Shown here: in pieces, positions 13,090-25,600 of the stretch | Position numbering within the stretch: the first letter of the stretch is position 1 | Layout: every line of letters begins with the position of its first letter | NCBI RefSeq assembly: GCF_000512585.2 | Contig: NC_089241.1 | Coordinates: 6,404,001 to 6,468,000 of the forward strand | DNA from: Kwoniella bestiolae CBS 10118 | Taxonomy: Eukaryota; Basidiomycota; Tremellomycetes; Tremellales; Cryptococcaceae | Direction of reading: 5' to 3' | DNA length: 64,000 bases | Program-made: the position numbers and the translations under genes | Notes under the pieces: model-generated | Database searches by the model: none | What the model was told of the DNA's origin: nothing | Seen by the model: the letters and a program-made list of their open reading frames with translations, nothing else

Positions 13090-13660
13090 CTTGATGGTTC
13101 AACTTGATTTACGCCGATGTCCAAGACGCAAGATTGATACGGACCTTTTCACTCCTTTTCGTATGGTTGCGCAGACTCGTGTGAGAGAGAGATATCTTTC
13201 AATCCCTGTGTAAGCGTATGTGAATGCCTAATGAGATGTCGAGATGTTGTATGTAGGTTGAATGAGGAGGGGAGTATAACGCTGAATGGGTTGGTGTTTT
13301 CGTTATTTTGAGCTGAATGGTCGTTGTGGTCGTTTTCCGGTTAACTCTGCGCTCGGACCTCTCCGAATCCGGAAGAATATGATATGCCCATGCCCAATTT
13401 ACAAGTTGGAAATGCAAGTACTGTAGTATGAGGTGACATGTATAAATATTCCATGAGTATTATGCAGTGCGCAAGCAGACATGCAGGATATACATGTAAC
13501 GGTGATGCATATATACGAGGATACTTTATTTATGACTGTTCATCACGCCAAACTTGTGGGATACCTCCAGAACGTAGGTAGGGATAAGATACGGGACGAT
13601 CAATTTTCATGTCTTCTGCGATATAACTTCCCTCTCAGAATATCTACCCTTTACAAGCAT
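13090..13660. other. Intergenic region between RNPS1-like stop and CLASP start
   Basis: Holds the CLASP promoter and the 3' UTR of the RNPS1-like gene. No convincing frame of its own. CT-rich and CA-rich patches are present upstream of the CLASP start. Confidence 0.6.
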
Positions 13661-14920
13661 CTACTTCCTCGGACTAACACTCCTCATACTTCTACTTCTA
13701 CTCCTACTCCTCGAGTCTATACTCATACTTCTACTCCTACTCCTACTAGCACTAAACTTCCTCCTCCTCACTGGACTCCTACTCCTACTCCTCGAAGAAT
13801 AACTCCTAGACCTGGACCTAGAGTATAATCGACTCCTACTCCTACTCCTAGAGATACTTCTCGCACCCCTCCCATACTCCGGTGAAGGTCTCCTCGGCGC
13901 GCCCCTCTCCCCAGGTCGTCGAACAACTAACGGACTCCTATCTCTCCTTGGAGGTGGTGCACCACGATTGCCATACCCACCAGGACCACGGGGGACGTAC
14001 GTGTCTCTTCCTCCTCTATAACCCCTGGGAGGGGAGCGGGATCGAGATAAGGATCTTTTTCGATAACTTCCTCGGCGGGGGGGTGAGCGGGAGCGAGAGT
14101 AGGAAGGGGATCGTCGTCGTCGAGGTGGAGGTGATCTAGAGCGAGAGGGGGATCGTCGTCGTCGGATTGCTGGTGGGGAAGGCGGTCTGGGCGCGGGTAG
14201 GGGATGTTCGGATATCTAAATAATCTCAAACATAGTTAAGTCGCCAATGATTAGGTTAGGGTTGTGTTGTGAAGACAGAGTAACGATAAGAGCAGAACTC
14301 ACTTGGACATTCAAGAATGATCCGTCTAGTTGACCGCCATTCATATTCTTCACAGCCAAAGTAGCGTCAGAAGACTGAGCAAACTCGATAGCTGCTTTAC
14401 CTCGATTCAGGCCGGCTAAAAACATGAAAATCAAGTCAGCTAAAGTCAACTGTGATTATACGGATATGTCGAGACGAGCTTCAATGAGAGTGATACCAAA
14501 AGGACAAGTCCGCCATCTCCCTTCCAATCAGAAAAGCATAGAAGCATGATGTCGAAGCGGCTATATCTGCTCTACTCTCCATAGTGAACATTAGAGAAAA
14601 GGGGCAATAAACTCACAAACTTTGAACACAGGCAAATCAACACCCGTAATCCTCCCATACTCCCCGAAAATCTCCTCCAAATGACCCTTCATAACGTTCT
14701 TACTCAACCCCGAAACCACAATAACCTTCAATCCCGTATCTCTACTGGTATTACCATTCTGCTTCCTAGGTGATCTGCTCCTGGAGTACGACCTTGACCT
14801 TGATCTGGATCTGGACCTTGAGCGGGACAATGGTCTTCTTCGGGCGGGGGGAGGAGAACGCGAGGGTGATGGAGAGGGGGATAGTGATTTGGGGGTGCGG
14901 GATCTGCCTCTATCTGACAT
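13661..14920 (-). CDS. RNPS1: RNPS1-like SR protein, RRM between two RS domains (323 aa)
   Basis: Nuclear RNA-binding protein of the ASAP/PSAP (exon-junction-associated) splicing complexes, by homology. Exons on the minus strand: 14920-14617, 14415-14303 and 14215-13661, which sum to 324 codons. The N-terminus (MSDRGRSRTPKSLSPSPSPS) leads into an RS repeat. The RRM follows: LKVIVVSGLSKNVMKGHLEE (RNP2 side), EIFGEYGRITGVDLPV, then RGKAAIEFAQSSDATLAVKN and MNGGQLDGSFLNVQ. The pattern N-V-x-K-x-H-L, G-x-I-x-x-V/I-D-x-P-V and G-G-Q-L/I-D-G is what distinguishes RNPS1 from other SR proteins. The C-terminus is an RS-rich tail containing RGG-like segments (RGGRDTYVPRGPGGYGNRG) and ends RSVSPRK. The codons of the RS tail form near-tandem DNA repeats, giving long false frames on the opposite strand. 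Confidence 0.87.
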
Positions 14921-15423
14921 TTTGGGTTTTCCTTGTCCGCTTTTCTTGAGTTGGGATGAGACTGGATGATGTAGAGTAGGAAGGAAGGAAGATGAACAAA
15001 GTAATCTCTCTTCCATGAATTCATGTTGAAGCAAGAGAGGAGAGGTCGACGTCACGACTATTGTCATGTTACATTGCAGTACCAGCACGACATCACGCGC
15101 CACATCCGGCAAATCACTGTAAAACGCCGCCCAGTCACAGTGAGGGGCACAGAACAGCATAGATGTTCTCGTATCATTTAAACACCTTGCAACGCTAGAC
15201 AGGAAGCAAGCCACGGCAGATGCTAGGACGCGATCAAATACTATCCACGACCCCAAACGACACAGGCATGCAAGCAATAACAACACAAGTCCCGTTAAAA
15301 CAGTTGCATCGGAATCATCCTATAATAGCATTTTGAATTAAACTGAACTTCTCCCTACCCTACCCTATACCACATCCTCTTTTTTCTCATTTAATTTATA
15401 ATAGATAAGACCTCATACCCAGA
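14921..15423. other. Intergenic region between porin stop and RNPS1-like start
   Basis: Promoter and leader of the RNPS1-like gene plus the porin 3' UTR. A longer minus-strand frame reads into this stretch from the RNPS1 first exon but has no better start and no domain, so I keep the start at 14920. Confidence 0.55.
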
Positions 15424-16856
15424 TTAAGCGTTGAAGGTGAAAGAGGCGCCCTGTAAGAGCACAATTTTAGTCAGCTACGACTGAAACAATTGAACAGTAG
15501 AGAGACACTTCTTCAGTGACGCGAAAGATTGTATACTCACAACCTTGTGGGCGGCTTGACCGGCAGCAGGTTCGTTGAGTCTGGTAGTATCAACGGCAAG
15601 ACCGAAGGAAGCCTTGACACCGGGTCGGAGAGCTTGGGTGTAACCGAGGGCGAGGACACCGGCGTTGTTGATCTTGGCCTTGACGAAAGCGGCGTTGTCC
15701 TGTATCGCGAAGTATATGTCATCAGCCATATTCCTCTGTGCTGCCGTGCTCATTTGCAGAGAGAGAAGACTCACGAGGTAGGTCTTGGCACCAACTTCGA
15801 GGGAGACACCACCGGTGGTGGACTTGGTGTCGTAGACAGCCTTGGCACCGGCCTCGACGTCCTTGGAGACCTTGTGGTAGTATGAGGCGGCGAAGGTAGA
15901 GAGGTTACCGAGACCGTGGAGGGTGATGGCGTACTCAGGGGCGGAGAATCCTACGGCACCGGCGTATCGGGTGATAGCACCTGAGAGGACATCGTAAGAA
16001 GCCTCGGCACCGACGAGGAAACCATCTCGACCGACAACGGTGTCAGCGGTGAAGGTGGGACCCTGGCGAGAGTGACAGATCAGCTGATCGCCCTTGGCTC
16101 GTGTTAGGAAATGACAGCTCACCTTGAAGAGATCAACGGTAGCTCTGGTGTGGAGAGAAGGTTGCTTGTAGATGGCAGTCAAGATAGCAGATTTGGAGGA
16201 CTTGGCTGGGTTGAGAGTGGTAGCAAGGTCGAGTTTGAGACCCTTGGCAATTTGGTTCTCGAGCTCGAGTTGGGTTCTGAGGAGGTTGGTGGTGGTCCAA
16301 GCCTGGGTGGAGAAGAGGGTGTCAGCGTTGTGAGCGGAAGGAACGCGAGATTCTGGTAGAGGGAAGAGGAGGGAGATACCTGACATCGAATGACAGATAC
16401 TATCTCCTTCTCAAAAGATAAGCTGTAGATGATAGGCGAGCCACATCTAGCAGCCCATGACGTCCCAATGCCTCTAAACCCCACAGAACAAACCTGAATC
16501 GTCGACTCACTTGGGTGAAGGTCAAACCGTTCTTGAAGTCGGTGTATTTACCCTCGATATCACCGTTGATAGCACCGGACTTGTCATCCTTGATACCGGC
16601 GACCTTGAAGGCGACGTTGGATGGGGTGAGGGTCTTGACCTCGAGGGAGGTACCTTGGATGGGGTAATCCTTGAGGAGGAGATCGGATGAGGATTTACCG
16701 AGATCCTGTGGGGTGCAAGGTAATATCAGTATCTGCCCAGTAGCTTTACGAGAGAGATGATAGTACTGAGATGAGACCGCGCGGCGTGTGGCAGATGGGT
16801 ATAGGATAACATGAACATCAACATACCTTCCATGATGGGGGAACAGCTTGAGACAT
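15424..16856 (-). CDS. POR1: Mitochondrial outer-membrane porin (VDAC)
   Basis: Voltage-dependent anion channel, a 19-strand beta barrel of the mitochondrial outer membrane that passes ATP/ADP and other metabolites. Translation starts at 16856 (MSQAVPPSWK) and is spliced into DLGKSSSDLLLKDYPIQGTS, the conserved N-terminal helix and first strand. It proceeds through alternating amphipathic strands: SLEVKTLTPSNVAFKVAG, AWTTTNLLRTQLELENQIAK, GPTFTADTVVGRDGFLVGAE, SAPEYAITLHGLGNLSTFAA. It ends in the eukaryotic porin signature region (ALGYTQALRPGVKASFGLAV) and VGASFTFNA before TAA at 15424-15426. Several introns of about 60-130 bases carry standard borders. Length, about 290 residues, is normal for the family. 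The start is supported by the conserved PPSW-xx-LGK motif. Confidence 0.95.
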
Positions 16857-17676
16857 TGTGACTGTATAAATGGCAATTCACGCGTCAGATTCATACCTTC
16901 CACTGTGTATAGCTGACATCCACTCACGTAGAGATTATTACGCGTGAAGAGAGACGAGTAAAGAGGATTTGTATGGGTGTTGTTTACTATGACAACGAGT
17001 AAATGAGATGGACAGATGGCAAAAAGAAAGAGGAACGTTGGGGGAAGGGTGAATGGTAGCGAGTGGTGGTTGGTTGGTCAGTGCGTACAACACTCGGCAC
17101 TAAAACATATGGAGATATAGCATCATAACTTGCCATACATGGTCATATTCAGGGTATAATCCCCTCGACAGTGGGCTCGAGCGCATTCCACATACACCAG
17201 ACATATCCGTTAATCGGGAATAACCGGTTCATCCATGTGGCACCTTGGTATCCTCAAACTTATCTGGGTATTCCTTTTTATGGTGGGATGCATGTCGATC
17301 TATCAGCTGCACGTGGCTCGAGATGCGACATGCACGGTTATGATGTAAGGAGGTTGCGTTTCAAAACATTTTTAAAAGGGGATGACAAGGACTTCAACAG
17401 GATGATAATCTTGTGAATGATAGCACATAACCACTCCTAATTCTCTCATAACAGCCCAGTTCATGACCTCATGAGCTGAAGTCAGTTCATACGATGGATC
17501 CCAGCGAGACGAGGAGAGCGGACAAATCCTCAAGTCATGTAAATGGATTAGATGATACTCATACCCGTTCGTCATCAGAGGGATGGTCCGGTCCTGACTG
17601 GTGAGTGAAGTGATCCTGGTCTTTCCCTGGCTTCATCATATATCCAGATGGACATTGCGTTGTGGATGCGATATTA
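16857..17676. other. Divergent promoter between porin and glycosyltransferase
   Basis: No gene recognised. Contains the porin promoter, with GA-rich leader sequence at 16930-17050, and the leader of the glycosyltransferase. A nine-codon upstream frame sits at 17648-17677 (see findings). Confidence 0.55.
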
Positions 17677-19559
17677 ATGAAGGATCAATCTTATAGGAGT
17701 AACACTAGACCTTCCCTGCCCTCAGGAGATGACCAACCACCTCCCCCACACCAAGCAGGGATGAGTACCATTCCCGGTATATCCCAACGTCGAGCTACGA
17801 TCGTCAGACCATCCCTTCACACCGCCGGGTCCGATATCGCCCTCGATGCACTTAATACAAACTCCAATCCGTATCATCACAATTCAGTCCTACCAACCCT
17901 AGACATCAATACCTCCTCGACCTCTCGTTTCTCTCCATCACCCTTATCCAACGGATACTCCAATTCCCAAGCTGGACCCTCCTACGCCAGATCAAGAAGG
18001 AGGGAAACGGAGGTAGAGGTAGACTCGCAGGACGAACACGAGGACGAGGGGCATTTCGGCATGGGTAAAATAAAACACAAGAAGAAGTCCCGGGGAAGCT
18101 CTTTCTCATTACCTGTCCATCGATCTAAAAGGCGATTGTCGACCTCCCTGCCGTGGCCTGCGAGATGGTGGCCTGGTGGAGGCGGTGGGGGTGTTAGGAG
18201 ACCTACCTCGACAATACGGCTGATCTTGGTGATTCTCCTATTGCTTGGAAGTTTGTTATGGGGAATATCAATATGGAGAAGAACGTATGAAATCCAAGTG
18301 GAGTTCTCACTATTTTCGAAGAAATGGATCAAATCTGAGATCGACTCCATATCAACTCTCAAAGGATGTTTCAACAACCCATCACCATATTATAATATGA
18401 CAAAACACCTATCACCTAAACGAAATATGTTAAATCCCGGGATAAGTTTGAAAAGAGGTATGAGCTGCTACGACTTCTCTTCGACAATACAACCGGACCC
18501 ATTAGCAGAGGAAAGCAGGGAGAAATTGATCTATCATACGTATTGGAGATCTGACTTGATCGAATTTGGAGAAAGGCAGATCGTCACTTTCCAGTCGTTC
18601 CTCGCAACTCAACCATTACAGTATTCCAAACTTATCTTATGGACCAACGGGAAATCCGTCTTGGAGAAAAATCAGGTGATCGAGCCGCTTTTGAAGAAAT
18701 GGGGCGAATATATTGAGATTAGACAGGTTGAGATGAACCATTTGACCAGGGGAACAGATCTTGAAAGGATATTATCGAATGGACCCAATGGAGGGAATGT
18801 GTTTGATGGGAAAGGTTGGGTGGACGGTGATGCAATTAGGCTGTTGGTTCTCTGGCATTTCGGGGGGATATGGTTGGATATGGATCAGATATTGACGAGG
18901 GACTTGCATCCTCTGATAGAGGAGGAATGGGTGACGCAGTGGGACTGTTATGGTGAGTGTCTGGTCTGACTGATCGAAAACACTAAGTATTATATCATAT
19001 GACATCAAGTTAATCAAGTTGATGCTGGAGCTGACTCTCCACACGCACCACAGACAAACCATACTACTCCCTCAACGGTGCTCTAATGCATTTCGAGCGA
19101 CACTCACCCTACCTATGCGAGGCTTTCCATCTCATGTCTACCTCCCCCTTCCCAAAACCCAACTCATTCACATGGGGATCGCACCTCTATTCCAAACTCC
19201 ATCGCGCCCTCTTAGCAGCGCACATCCGCCCATTCGACGTCCTCCCCTGGTGCTTTGCCGATCCGCGCAACTGCCGCACGGATAACAGGTTCCCTGATCC
19301 ATTTTTGCCTGATCCGCCGGTGTTTGCGGGGAAGAAATGGCATGATGAGGGTGGGAGGGAGGAGTTGGAGGAGAGGGTGGGACAGGTATGGGCATTGCAT
19401 TTGCATAATCAGTGGTTGAAGGGGTTTCCCACGGATGGATGGGTCCACAGGTTGGTAGAGGGGTATGAAGGGCAATTGGAGAGGTTGGAGATTTACGCGA
19501 GGTCTAGGGGATTGATAGATGGGGATGGGAGGATAAGGCTGGAGGATGGTGAGGAGTAG
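17677..19559 (+). CDS. Type II membrane glycosyltransferase with DxD motif (593 aa)
   Basis: Probable Golgi sugar transferase. Exons 17677-18952 and 19054-19559 join in frame (WDCY | DKPYYSLNGAL). The first ~170 residues are a cytosolic, Pro/Ser-rich tail. One membrane segment follows (IRLILVILLLLGSLLWGISI), then a lumenal catalytic domain. The DxD metal/nucleotide-sugar signature is LWHFGGIWLDMDQILTRDL, as in the Gly_transf_sug (GT32-like) fold. Downstream ALMHFERHSPYL and HLHNQWLKGFPTDGW resemble the conserved C-terminal region of alpha-1,4-glycosyltransferases. The donor and acceptor sugars cannot be told from sequence. The start is uncertain: the first in-frame ATG is at 17677, but AG acceptors at 17646-17647 and 17694-17695 would also allow an upstream first exon. 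Confidence 0.78.
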
Positions 19560-19823
19560 GTCTGGGTCTGGGGTGATGGGGAATTTGGCATCGCAAGGGA
19601 TTGGAAGGTTAGATACTGGTTTGACAGCATGGCATAAGATAAGGATAGAGTATCATTTGTTGGTTTTCCCATTTATTTGCATATTCATAGTGTCCAACGT
19701 ATCTGGTAGATGTATATAATAAATCATGTAGAGTGAAATTTCATCGAACGAAGATCATGAACCTATACGATAAACATTATTACTATCTGAATATGTCACA
19801 TTCGTGATGCACCATCCTGTCAC

Positions 19824-21104
19824 TCAATATTTATCCAAAAACTCCTTCGGCAGCTTGTTCTTGCTAAAGAATGGCAATAAATGAGCACTAGTCAAATTGA
19901 AGTTCGCAATATGATTCGGTCTTCCAGCCAAGTCCAACCCCAATGTAGAAGGCCACGAATGTCCCAATCCACCCACACTGAGCGCTATTACATCAGCTTT
20001 ACCCAATGTCCATCGTTCCTCGGTGGTATTAGTATGAGGATAATACACCTCGTTGGGTTCTGGTAATACCCCTTTTGTCGTACCTTCATGGCCATTCCTC
20101 AAAGCCCACCTCTTCCGCCAATTATCGACCCGTGGTTCAGGCCCAAACTCCCAATTCTCCGATCGGGACCGTCCAAGGAACGGGGTATCATCATCTTCCA
20201 CCCCGTGAGAATGCAATATCGGAACTGCCCTCGAAGGAAAGCACCCAGCGAATGAGAGGGCCTCTTGGTATAGTGCTGGAGAGATTATACCGAATGCGGC
20301 GAATATGGAGGACGTATCGGGTAGACAGGCAAGGAGGGAGGTGAAGCCGCCGCCGTTGGATTTGCCTGTGGCGTAGTATCGAGTTGGGTCTAGGGTGTAG
20401 TTTCTGGAGATGTCATGGAGGATATCTTTGACGAATTGCACCTATCCGTGGGATGTATGGTCAGCTTACAGTGTACTCCAAAGGACATCCTGACGGCAGT
20501 CGACAGCATTTTTTTTGATATCGCGTAGGTATGTCTTTTGGTGCGAGTAAGAAATACTAGGATCGTGTCTTGAAAGACGAGAGGTTGATCCTTTGTAAGA
20601 TAGAAATAACCCACATCGTCCACACTCTGGTTAGCGTACGGCGCACCCCTCCAAATATGCTTCATACCCCATATATCATTATTCACACCCTGCGGGAACG
20701 CACTGAGGAAAGGTCGATCGTCGATCCGATGTTCTGGTAATGTCAATTGCGATAGGATCTCCTGTCTTGATGAATTACCTCCAGCTGTATAAAAACCCAT
20801 CAGTCAACTCCCCTTTTGTAACTTGATTATACCGAGACTCACCACCATGGAAACTCAGGACCAAGGGATGTTGGACATTGTGGTCGTACCCCTCCGGAAC
20901 GAATAGTACGTATTCCCTTCCGGAAGGTAGTGTCCTGTTGATATGTCCTTTGATAGGTGTATTCGCTCCTTCTTCGTATACTGTCGAGCTTTGGAAGGAT
21001 GAGAGAGTGGGATTGAAGATCGTCTGATCGTCCTCAACTGGGAGGGAGAGAACTCTCCCTGAGCCGAGAGTGATGAGCGCTAAGAATCTCAGTATCGAAA
21101 TCAT
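19824..21104 (-). CDS. Secreted CE1 / feruloyl-esterase-like (LpqC-type) hydrolase
   Basis: Alpha/beta-hydrolase resembling fungal feruloyl/acetylxylan esterases and polyhydroxybutyrate depolymerase-like proteins, which release esters from plant polysaccharides. Starts at 21104 with a signal-peptide-like stretch (ISILRFLALITLGSG). Visible landmarks: LVLSFHGAGGNSSRQEI (oxyanion-hole HGxG, spliced across an intron), GRTLPSGREYVLFVPEGYD before it, the nucleophile elbow YYATGKSNGGGFTSLLAC (G-K-S-N-G), a likely acid residue in HSHGVEDDDTPF, and the catalytic His in GGLGHSWPSTLGLD. Ends LPKEFLDKY before TGA at 19824. Three N-x-S/T sites (NRT, NQS, NTT) fit secretion. Convergent with the glycosyltransferase (264 bases apart). 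The substrate is inferred only from the family. Confidence 0.82.
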
Positions 21105-22684
21105 ATCGCTGGAATAGACTTGAAGCCCCTGCCGAGAGAAACCAAGGAGAGATTACTTCTCGTGTAGATGCATTGTATTGCATGTCTATTTATATTTAGC
21201 TCAGAGGTACTTCTGAACACACAAAAGAAGCTAAAAAGTCCTCATATTTCATCTTGTTCGGATTAGACCGATCTCACGACATCTTGCGAAAGATAACGCT
21301 TAGGCTAAACTGCTAACTCCGGTTTTAGTGCACGAGCTTCTCCTAAATGACTGGAACCGTTAGCATAGCATGGGTTTATGAAGAGTCAACAATCATTTGA
21401 GCGATGAGTATATGTCGACGAGCACTCTCAAGCTGATGAGTGATGAGTATGTACTGTATATGCCGAATGACTGAGAGGTGTGGAGCCAATGAGATTCCAT
21501 GCAGAACACCACAGCCATGTACCGAGTGACTTGGGGAAGTCGGTTGCTCACTAGACTTTGAGATAATCACAGCTCCACAATGTTCCCACATACCTTGTCT
21601 TGGCCCCCATCGAGATGACTTTTACTCACTCCGACTCGATCATGTTCTTACTCTCTTTTGTTAGGAGGAACGCTGATGATGTGATCGATACACCTTTTCA
21701 CCTTTGGTACCGGTGCCTGAATGAGTTGATTGCTGCGGGGTGTCCCATTAAGCAGTGTGTGTGTTGTGTGTGTGTTTGTGTGGATTTGATTCGAGTGTAG
21801 TTGTTTTGGTCTGAACCCAAAAAGTCCAGGCCCGCGTCGGACCGAGTCACTCAATATATTCACGTGACATGATGATCCGCAGGTTTGGAGCTATGCTCTA
21901 TACTACTAGCAAAGCCATCATTCTCTCCTTCATCAACACCTTGTTGCTTCTTGACATCATCCATACATACATGCTCACCAGTACATCAACAATGACAAGC
22001 TTGCGATTCATACAATCTCACAATCAGCAAGATCGAAATCACCACGACATGTTCTACCGACATTGAGTTTCCACTTTTCAACCGAATTCTCAGTCGGTGA
22101 CTTAGAATTATAATCAAACATAGTACAAATCCATCGCATCATCATCATCACTTTGAACGCACTTGACGACCAACATCAACCAACGAACCAAGGGACGAGA
22201 AAGATCATATATATCTCACCGAAAAAGTTAAAAGCGTAAACTCTATCAAGGAACGGAATCACGCACTTTGAACCGAGACATCCACTAGCAAGGAAAATTT
22301 TACAGAGTCGTCAGTCATCTCTCTAGCTGACGTGCTCTTGGAAAGCGAATCTTTGGGGAGTGGAGATCATCAACTTTTTAATCTCTGCTTGATAAAGTTA
22401 TAGAGTTTGGTCATTGTTCTGATCATTGGATTCCGGGTGATACCGTATCGGTCTAATAGTAACATCAAAGGAAAAGGACAGACGGTTCAAAGGAAGTCAA
22501 CGCCACTACCACAACAACAACAACATAGCATCATACCCATCACACTGCTTTCATCAGCATCACCACCATCCACATCGGTCTACCAGTACCGTAACCGAGT
22601 GGATTCAAGCTGTATACTAAAACATCACTATTCAGTCGCCTTTCTTGCATCTAGCTGTGAACAATATCAGACTAACACGGCACC
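21105..22684. other. Intergenic region with kinase promoter, no gene seen
   Basis: Divergent promoter of the esterase and the PDK1-type kinase. The last ~550 bases before the kinase start are A/C-rich with CAA and CATCAT runs, typical of a long fungal leader. Upstream frames in this leader lack protein-like composition. A GT-rich microsatellite lies at 21755-21782. Confidence 0.55.
21755..21782. repeat. Imperfect (GT)n microsatellite
   Basis: About 28 bases of GT repeats interrupted by two TT steps. Simple repeat in intergenic DNA. Confidence 0.85.
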
Positions 22685-25600
22685 ATGGCAACAACAATCC
22701 GCCCATCACCGATACATACTCCCCCGACATCCTCCCCTCCTACACCTCCTACAAACTACCCCACCTTCCCTCGACTTTCTTCCCCATCGATCAACAGAAA
22801 TGCCTCGACATCGTCGTCGCGGTCCACAGCTACCACCTCCTCTACATCCTCGTTACAAGCGGCACCGATGAGACCGCCGCCTATCGAAACTTCCACCGCA
22901 GCTACCAGTCGATCTCAACTACCTAGTCGCGCAGAGAGTGGTACGGAAAGTGAGACGGGATATTCGAGTAGAAGGGGATATGGAGGACCAGAACTAGGTT
23001 CAGTAGGTGGAAGAGGATGGGGTAGGAACGGACCTAGATCAGGTAGAATGACACCTTCGCATATCGTCACCTCCCCATCACACTCTCCCCCTGGCGCGGC
23101 CTCTCACGTCAATAGGCCTTCGACCTCTGGATCGGTCACTACCATCTCACCCACTACACCTCGCGCACCAAGATATCACGGTAATTCACAAGACCCAACG
23201 TCGCCTGGTCCGTTGAGAGTGACAATATCGCTCGATCCGATGGATACACTGGATCACGATCATCGTTCCAGCACTCCACCATCCCACGCCTCGTCGCCTG
23301 TTAGAGGCAGAGAGGGACATCTGACTGCGCCATCATCCCCGACTGATCCTCCTCGAGCACCGGGTCTGGTGAATGGTAAACCAAGAACTCTGAGTGTAGA
23401 TGCTGGACCGAGTTTCGCTAACGGGCGGAGAAGTGGATCAGCAGATAGGGATAGGGAAAGGAGACAGAGCCAGGTCTCGACTCACTCTCATTCCGGCTCG
23501 GGTCAGCTGAAGAAGCCTAGTATAAGGGATTTCGTATTGGGTGAAGAACTGGGACAGGGCAGTTACAGTACGGTGAGTGGGGTTGTTCTCAAGTTCCAGA
23601 TCATGAGTAGTGATCAAGCTTCAAATCGTCGCTGATTTTCCCCTACTCCGTCATAGGTTTACGCCGCAACTGCCGCTTCATCCTCCTCTTCCAACCATTC
23701 CCCTACATCCGCCAAACTCCCTCGAAAATACGCTATCAAGATAATCAACCAGCATCATCTCGTGCAAGAGAAGAAAGTGAAATATGCGATGATTGAACGA
23801 GATGCTTTGGTTCGCTTGTCTACACCACGACAGTCCACTTCGCCTACTACGGCCAGAGGTCATCGAAGAGGACTATCAGGCTCTTCATCAGGTGGATATG
23901 GCCCTTCACCCGCCGCAGCCAGTAAACGGAAGTCTATAGCTAGTATCGGAAGTTCCGCTGGCACGGCTAGGAAAGACTCGGGTGCGACTGTCGTTCCGAG
24001 CAACAATAGAGATAGGTTATCAATTGTTACTACGGATAGCGGTTTGTCTACCTCCCCTCTATCGAGTACCGCACCTCTTTCGCCGGTCATGAAGACCTTA
24101 GCAGGCAGAAGACCATCCAGGACGATGGAGCAACATCCTGATGTGGTGCCGGAGCAGAGTGAGGTTTTGACAAATGATGTATCGGATACTGGAAGATCGA
24201 GACCGCCTTCTCCGGTGAAAGAGGAACCTTCGAACTTGTATTCCACACCCAATCAAAGGACCGCAACCAAAGTGGACGATCACCCTCTACCTCCTCCCTC
24301 GACTGGGTACTCTACTCCCGATGTTCAAGGTAGTCCTAGTATTGGGTATGAACAACACTCGGCACGTTCGACAAGAGAACATAGAGGTCAGACACCCAAG
24401 AAACGAAGACAGTCCTTGGCTCCGTCTGAGAGATCCGTTAAATCTAGTGGGGGTAGGGCTGGTCAAGCTCATCCTGGGGTGATCAGACTTCATTCAACGT
24501 TTAACGATAGTACCTCGCTTTGTGAGTTTTTACGTGTCTACGGATCAGGCCTCATACTGATAGCCTAAGCAGACTTCGTGCTTGACATGGCTAGTAACGG
24601 AGAGTTGGCGACTTACATACGGAAGGTGAGTCAACCTGTCATTTAGGTAAAAATGCAACTGCTAATATCTCGTGTGTCAGTTCGGCTCCCTCGATATGAC
24701 ATCCGCCAAATACTACGCTGCCCAGCTGATCGATACAATCGAGTTCATGCATGAGAAGGGTGTGGTGCACCGTGATCTCAAGCCGGAGAAGTGAGTGTGC
24801 GAGTCGATCAATTCTGTGACGTACTTTGACGCTCCTTCAGCATCCTGCTCGACGACGATATGAGAATCAAGATTACCGATTTCGGTTCTGCCAAACTCAT
24901 GAACAAGGAGGAAGAACCGGTAGATGATGCCAAGAAGAGATCTTTTGTCGGTTCGGCTGACTTTGTCAGTCCTGAAGTTTTGAGGAACGAACCTGCTACT
25001 GCAGCGTGAGTCGATCGACTCACTCAATTCATGAGTTGTTCAAATCGAGCTGATCAATGTTTGTACAGCTCGGACATTTGGGCCTTTGGCTGTATCTTGT
25101 ACCAATTCTTGGCCGGGAAAACACCTTTCCGAGGTGCGACAGATTATCTCACTTTCCAGAAGATCCTGAAACGCGAGATGGAATTTCCAGATGGGTTTGA
25201 CGAGGACGCAAAGGCTTTGGTTGACTTGGTACTGGTGAGTTAGATTATAAGCATTCAGACATGCATGCTGACGTGGATACAGAATCTTGAACCCGCTCAA
25301 CGACCATCCGTACACGATATCAAATCCCACCCTTTCTTCGCTCTTACGGACTTTTCCACAATCTGGACTGTCCCGGCTCCAGAGATGGCTACCGGCCTTA
25401 CACAACCAGTAGCTACGCTCGCCACCGTCGCTCCAGATTCCGATCTATGGGCGGTCTTTGACGACGAAGTATCTGACGGAGGGTTCGAGTATGATCGTGA
25501 TGAAGAGGGCGAGCAGGAGCAGGAGGGTGAACGTGAAGAATCAGTAGATCATTCCATGGAACCAAGATTCGATCGACACGCCGCTGCTCACGCCGTTAGG

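Noticed and set aside
13481..13828. Thr/Pro-rich plus-strand frame
   Set aside because: It is the antisense of the RS-repeat tail of the RNPS1-like gene.
22407..22871. 154-codon frame overlapping the kinase start
   Set aside because: Begins without an ATG, runs through the CAA-rich leader and overlaps the kinase exon in another frame; no domain.
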